This document shows, one piece after another, positions 61,600 through 64,000 of a stretch of 64,000 nucleotides of DNA. Below the pieces are notes generated by a model. The model did no database searches. It worked only from the letters and a program-made list of their open reading frames with translations, and was not told where the DNA came from. The position numbers and the translations under genes were made by a program. Source of the stretch: Desulforhopalus sp. (GTDB lineage: Bacteria > Desulfobacterota > Desulfobulbia > Desulfobulbales > Desulfocapsaceae); NCBI GenBank assembly GCA_030247675.1, contig JAOTRX010000002.1:992001-1056000 (forward strand), written 5' to 3'. Numbering within the stretch: position 1 is the stretch's first letter; the number at the start of each line of letters is the position of its first letter.

Positions 61600-63779
61600 A
61601 GCGCGTTTACTATGCCGGACCCAAGTTCTCCGCAGGCCGACTGCTCACCCCGACCGGTGAGGAAGTCCAGTTCGCGGGCAATTTGTTCGCCCGGGAAAAT
61701 CAGCCTGTGGTCCTGCTCGGGTCGTGGGCCACCCATCCCAAATACGGCCGTCAGTTCAAGGTCGACGGGATGGAGCACGACCTCGAACTCGATCCGGAGG
61801 GGCTGATCCACTATCTGGCCAACCATCCGGAGATCAAGGGCATTGGTCCGGCCAAGGCCAGATTGATCGTCGAGAGTTTCGGCGACGCTTTTGAAGAAAC
61901 CCTTCTGAATGACCCCGAGCGCATTGCGCTCAAAGCCCGGCTACCCATGGACGCGGCCCGGCGGCTGCGTGACGAATGGTTGAAGAACCGTAGCGTCAAC
62001 ACCGTCATGGCCTGGCTGTCGGCATTCGGCCTGACCCATCATCAGGTCACCACCCTGGTCGAAAGGCTTGGCGGCAACTGCCTCGATATCCTGAAGGAAG
62101 ACCCGTACATCCTCATTAGGGAGATCCGGGGATTCGGCTTCAAGAAGGTCGACAAGATTGCCCGCAAGCTGGGCACACCCAAGGACCACGTTCCCCGTAT
62201 CCGGGCCGGGTTGAATTTCTGCGTCCGTGAAGCTCTGGACAATGGCCACTGCTGGATCGAATACGAGGATCTGGTCGACCAGGCCAATCTGCTGTTGGTC
62301 ATGGATGCCCTGGACAGCCGGGTTCGTATCGAGAGCGCCCTCGACGCGCTCATCGAAGAACAGGCGCTTGCCTGCGATTCCCACGGCGGTCGTTTCGTGG
62401 TCGCTCTGCCGGAGATCGTCCGCATGGAGCGGGAGTTGGCCTCGCTGTTCGGCCAGGCCGAAACACCCAACCTGCATTTCCAGTCCGTCAAGAAACTCGA
62501 TGCCCTGATTCGGCGCTGCGCGGCGACGCTGAACGAGAAGCAGCTTGAAGCGGTGCGCTCGGCCCTCCAATACAGCATCAGCCTGATTTCGGGTGGAGCC
62601 GGTTCGGGGAAGAGCTACACCATTTCAGTCATCAACACCATCTGCGAGGAGAGCGATCTGGAGGTCGTGCTCGCCGCGCCGACCGGCAAGGCCGCCAAAC
62701 GCCTGGAGGAAGTCAGCGGCCGTAGCGGCACCACCATCCACCGCCTGCTCGGCTATGACGGCAAGGGTTTCTCGCGCAGCAAGGAGAACCCCATCGATGC
62801 CGACGTCCTGGTGGTCGACGAGTTTTCGATGGTCGACGTGCCGCTGGCCTGGCACCTGTTCGAGGCGGTCGATTTGTCGCGGACCACGGTGCTGCTGGTC
62901 GGGGACCACAACCAGCTTCCGCCGGTGGGACCCGGAAACATACTGCGCGATCTGATCCAGACACGCGCCATCCCCACGGTCATCCTCGACAAGGTCGTGC
63001 GCCAGGCTGGCGTCCTCAAGGAGAACTGCACCGCCGTTCTCAAGGGCGAGGTGCGCAAGACCAGCGAGGCGTCGGTGGCCGGATGCCGGGATTGGTACCT
63101 GGTGGATCAGTTCACCGATCCGATGGCTGCACGCTCGTTCCTGCTGGAGCTGTTTCAGGAGCGGCTCGACGCCCTGGGTTTCGACATCATCAAGGACGTG
63201 CAGGTGCTGACGCCGACCCACAAGGGGCCGCTCGGCACCAAGGAATTGAACGAGGAACTGCAGCGGCTCATCCAGCGAAAACTCTGGAACACCGAAGTAC
63301 CGCTGGTCGCCATGGGCCGCCGCGCCCCGTTTCTCAAGCACGACAAGGTCATCCAGACCCGGAACAACTACGACCTGAACGTGATGAACGGTGCCATCGG
63401 CTATGTGGTCGATGTCCTCGCGAACGGCACCCTGGTCATCGACTTCGACGGCATGCCCGTGGAGATGGAAAAGGGTTCGCCCGACCTTCAGGACCTGCAG
63501 CTCGCCTATGCGCTCACCATCCACAAAACCCAGGGGTCCGAATTCCCCTGCGCCGTGGTGGTGGTCCACAAGGCGCATTCCTTCATGCACCACCGCAATC
63601 TGCTCTACACCGGGGTGACCCGCGCCCGGCGCACCGCCATTGTCCTGGGCGACCATTGGGGCATCCAGAATTGCGCCAAGCGTTGCCAGGTGGATGACCG
63701 TCGGACCTTTCTGCCCCTGTTTCTGGACGCCGCCCAGCACGCGGAGGCCGATTTCGCCCGTGTCGCGGAGGCCGAATGA
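61551..63779 (+). CDS. RecD-like (RecD2/TraA-type) superfamily 1 DNA helicase
   Basis: The protein has 742 residues from the ATG at 61551, which has CGGAGG upstream; the frame further left is a shadow of the ERCC4 gene. An N-terminal OB-like region and helix-hairpin-helix (EIKGIGPAKARLIVESFGD) precede the motor. The motor has Walker A GGAGSGKSYT, APTGKAAKRL, the DEFSMVD box, GDHNQLPPVG, and the C-terminal YALTIHKTQGSEF and TGVTRARR. This is the layout of RecD2, which unwinds DNA 5' to 3' without RecBC. Confidence 0.93.
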   Translation: MPKRNESNPARLRGRIERVYYAGPKFSAGRLLTPTGEEVQFAGNLFARENQPVVLLGSWATHPKYGRQFKVDGMEHDLELDPEGLIHYLANHPEIKGIGPAKARLIVESFGDAFEETLLNDPERIALKARLPMDAARRLRDEWLKNRSVNTVMAWLSAFGLTHHQVTTLVERLGGNCLDILKEDPYILIREIRGFGFKKVDKIARKLGTPKDHVPRIRAGLNFCVREALDNGHCWIEYEDLVDQANLLLVMDALDSRVRIESALDALIEEQALACDSHGGRFVVALPEIVRMERELASLFGQAETPNLHFQSVKKLDALIRRCAATLNEKQLEAVRSALQYSISLISGGAGSGKSYTISVINTICEESDLEVVLAAPTGKAAKRLEEVSGRSGTTIHRLLGYDGKGFSRSKENPIDADVLVVDEFSMVDVPLAWHLFEAVDLSRTTVLLVGDHNQLPPVGPGNILRDLIQTRAIPTVILDKVVRQAGVLKENCTAVLKGEVRKTSEASVAGCRDWYLVDQFTDPMAARSFLLELFQERLDALGFDIIKDVQVLTPTHKGPLGTKELNEELQRLIQRKLWNTEVPLVAMGRRAPFLKHDKVIQTRNNYDLNVMNGAIGYVVDVLANGTLVIDFDGMPVEMEKGSPDLQDLQLAYALTIHKTQGSEFPCAVVVVHKAHSFMHHRNLLYTGVTRARRTAIVLGDHWGIQNCAKRCQVDDRRTFLPLFLDAAQHAEADFARVAEAE

Positions 63780-64000
63780 GTATGGGCGGAACGGATAACG
63801 TCAGGGAGTATTACCGGCACGTCACCGAGATGGACATCGGTGACGTGGCCCGGGAACTCCTGCCGGGACGGATCACCCAGGAGACCGGCCAGCGCTTGAT
63901 GTGCGACTGCCCCAACCATCAGAGCCAGTCGCGTCTGTCGCTGCACGTGATGCTCGACAAGCAGGGCTGGTACTGCTTCGGCTGCGGAGTCGGCGGTGAT
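63776..64000 (+). CDS. CHC2 zinc-finger primase, N-terminal part (runs off window)
   Basis: The ATG overlaps the helicase stop (ATGA). The 75 visible residues include CDCPNHQSQSRLSLHV and WYCFGCGVGGD, the CHC2 zinc finger of DnaG-like primases (Cys-x2-His, then Cys-x2-Cys). The catalytic Toprim part would lie beyond the window. It makes sense as the next piece of the phage replication module. Confidence 0.87.
   Translation, partial: MSMGGTDNVREYYRHVTEMDIGDVARELLPGRITQETGQRLMCDCPNHQSQSRLSLHVMLDKQGWYCFGCGVGGD

Overview
The window reads as chromosomal DNA of a Gram-negative anaerobe, most likely a Desulfobacterota (former Deltaproteobacteria) close to the Desulfobulbales. This rests on overall protein character, the order nif3-zinc ribbon coiled coil-rnpB-ispDF, smpB next to ssrA, a tmRNA tag of ADDYNYAVAA type, and a PurF with propeptide and Fe-S cysteines. 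The genus is not determinable from the sequence alone.

Layout. (1) 1-7.4 kb is a degraded, repeat- and IS-rich stretch. It holds a VapBC pair, a TumE/TumA pair, a 5'-truncated phosphofructokinase, an IS110-family element that sits precisely inside a REP-like palindrome, two copies of a 321-bp repeat, and fragments of IS1182-like and IS481-like transposases. (2) 7.5-19.5 kb is one minus-strand run of ten genes in which every junction overlaps. It combines a partner-switching module (SpoIIE phosphatase, RsbW-like kinase, STAS protein), a periplasmic binding protein, two related GNAT proteins (one fused to an RsbW-like domain), an MFS transporter, a two-subunit molybdenum hydroxylase and a HisC-like aminotransferase. 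(3) 19.7-24.6 kb has a cold-shock/DUF1294 fusion, a methyltransferase and an AT-rich block of membrane proteins with a metallopeptidase interrupted by one in-frame stop. (4) 24.9-36 kb is a urea uptake and urease cluster, urtABCDE-ureDABCEFG on the minus strand, with a clear sigma-54 promoter before urtA, so it is probably nitrogen-regulated. (5) 36.3-50.4 kb is housekeeping DNA: HD and GGDEF signalling proteins, purF, an M20 peptidase, ispDF, rnpB, a zinc-ribbon coiled coil, nif3, a tRNA with CAU anticodon, an M48 peptidase, a GspE/PilB ATPase, smpB and ssrA.

(6) From about 50.5 kb to the right edge is a prophage-like island immediately downstream of ssrA. A minus-strand integration module (serine recombinase, DUF2924, ParB/KorB-like HTH) diverges from a plus-strand replication/recombination module (sigma factor, Fe-S PD-(D/E)XK nuclease, Sak4-like ATPase, DUF669, ERCC4 nuclease, RecD-like helicase, CHC2 primase). 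Between them is a three-gene cassette with its own promoter, a palindromic operator and a terminator. It encodes a LexA-type HTH without the protease domain, an unrecognised 262-aa protein, and a 700-aa QueC-like PP-loop protein whose C-terminus resembles a domain of actinobacterial/Chloroflexota-type regulators. This cassette is the best candidate for an undescribed, possibly anti-phage, system. The second candidate is the ten-gene partner-switching/molybdenum-hydroxylase operon.
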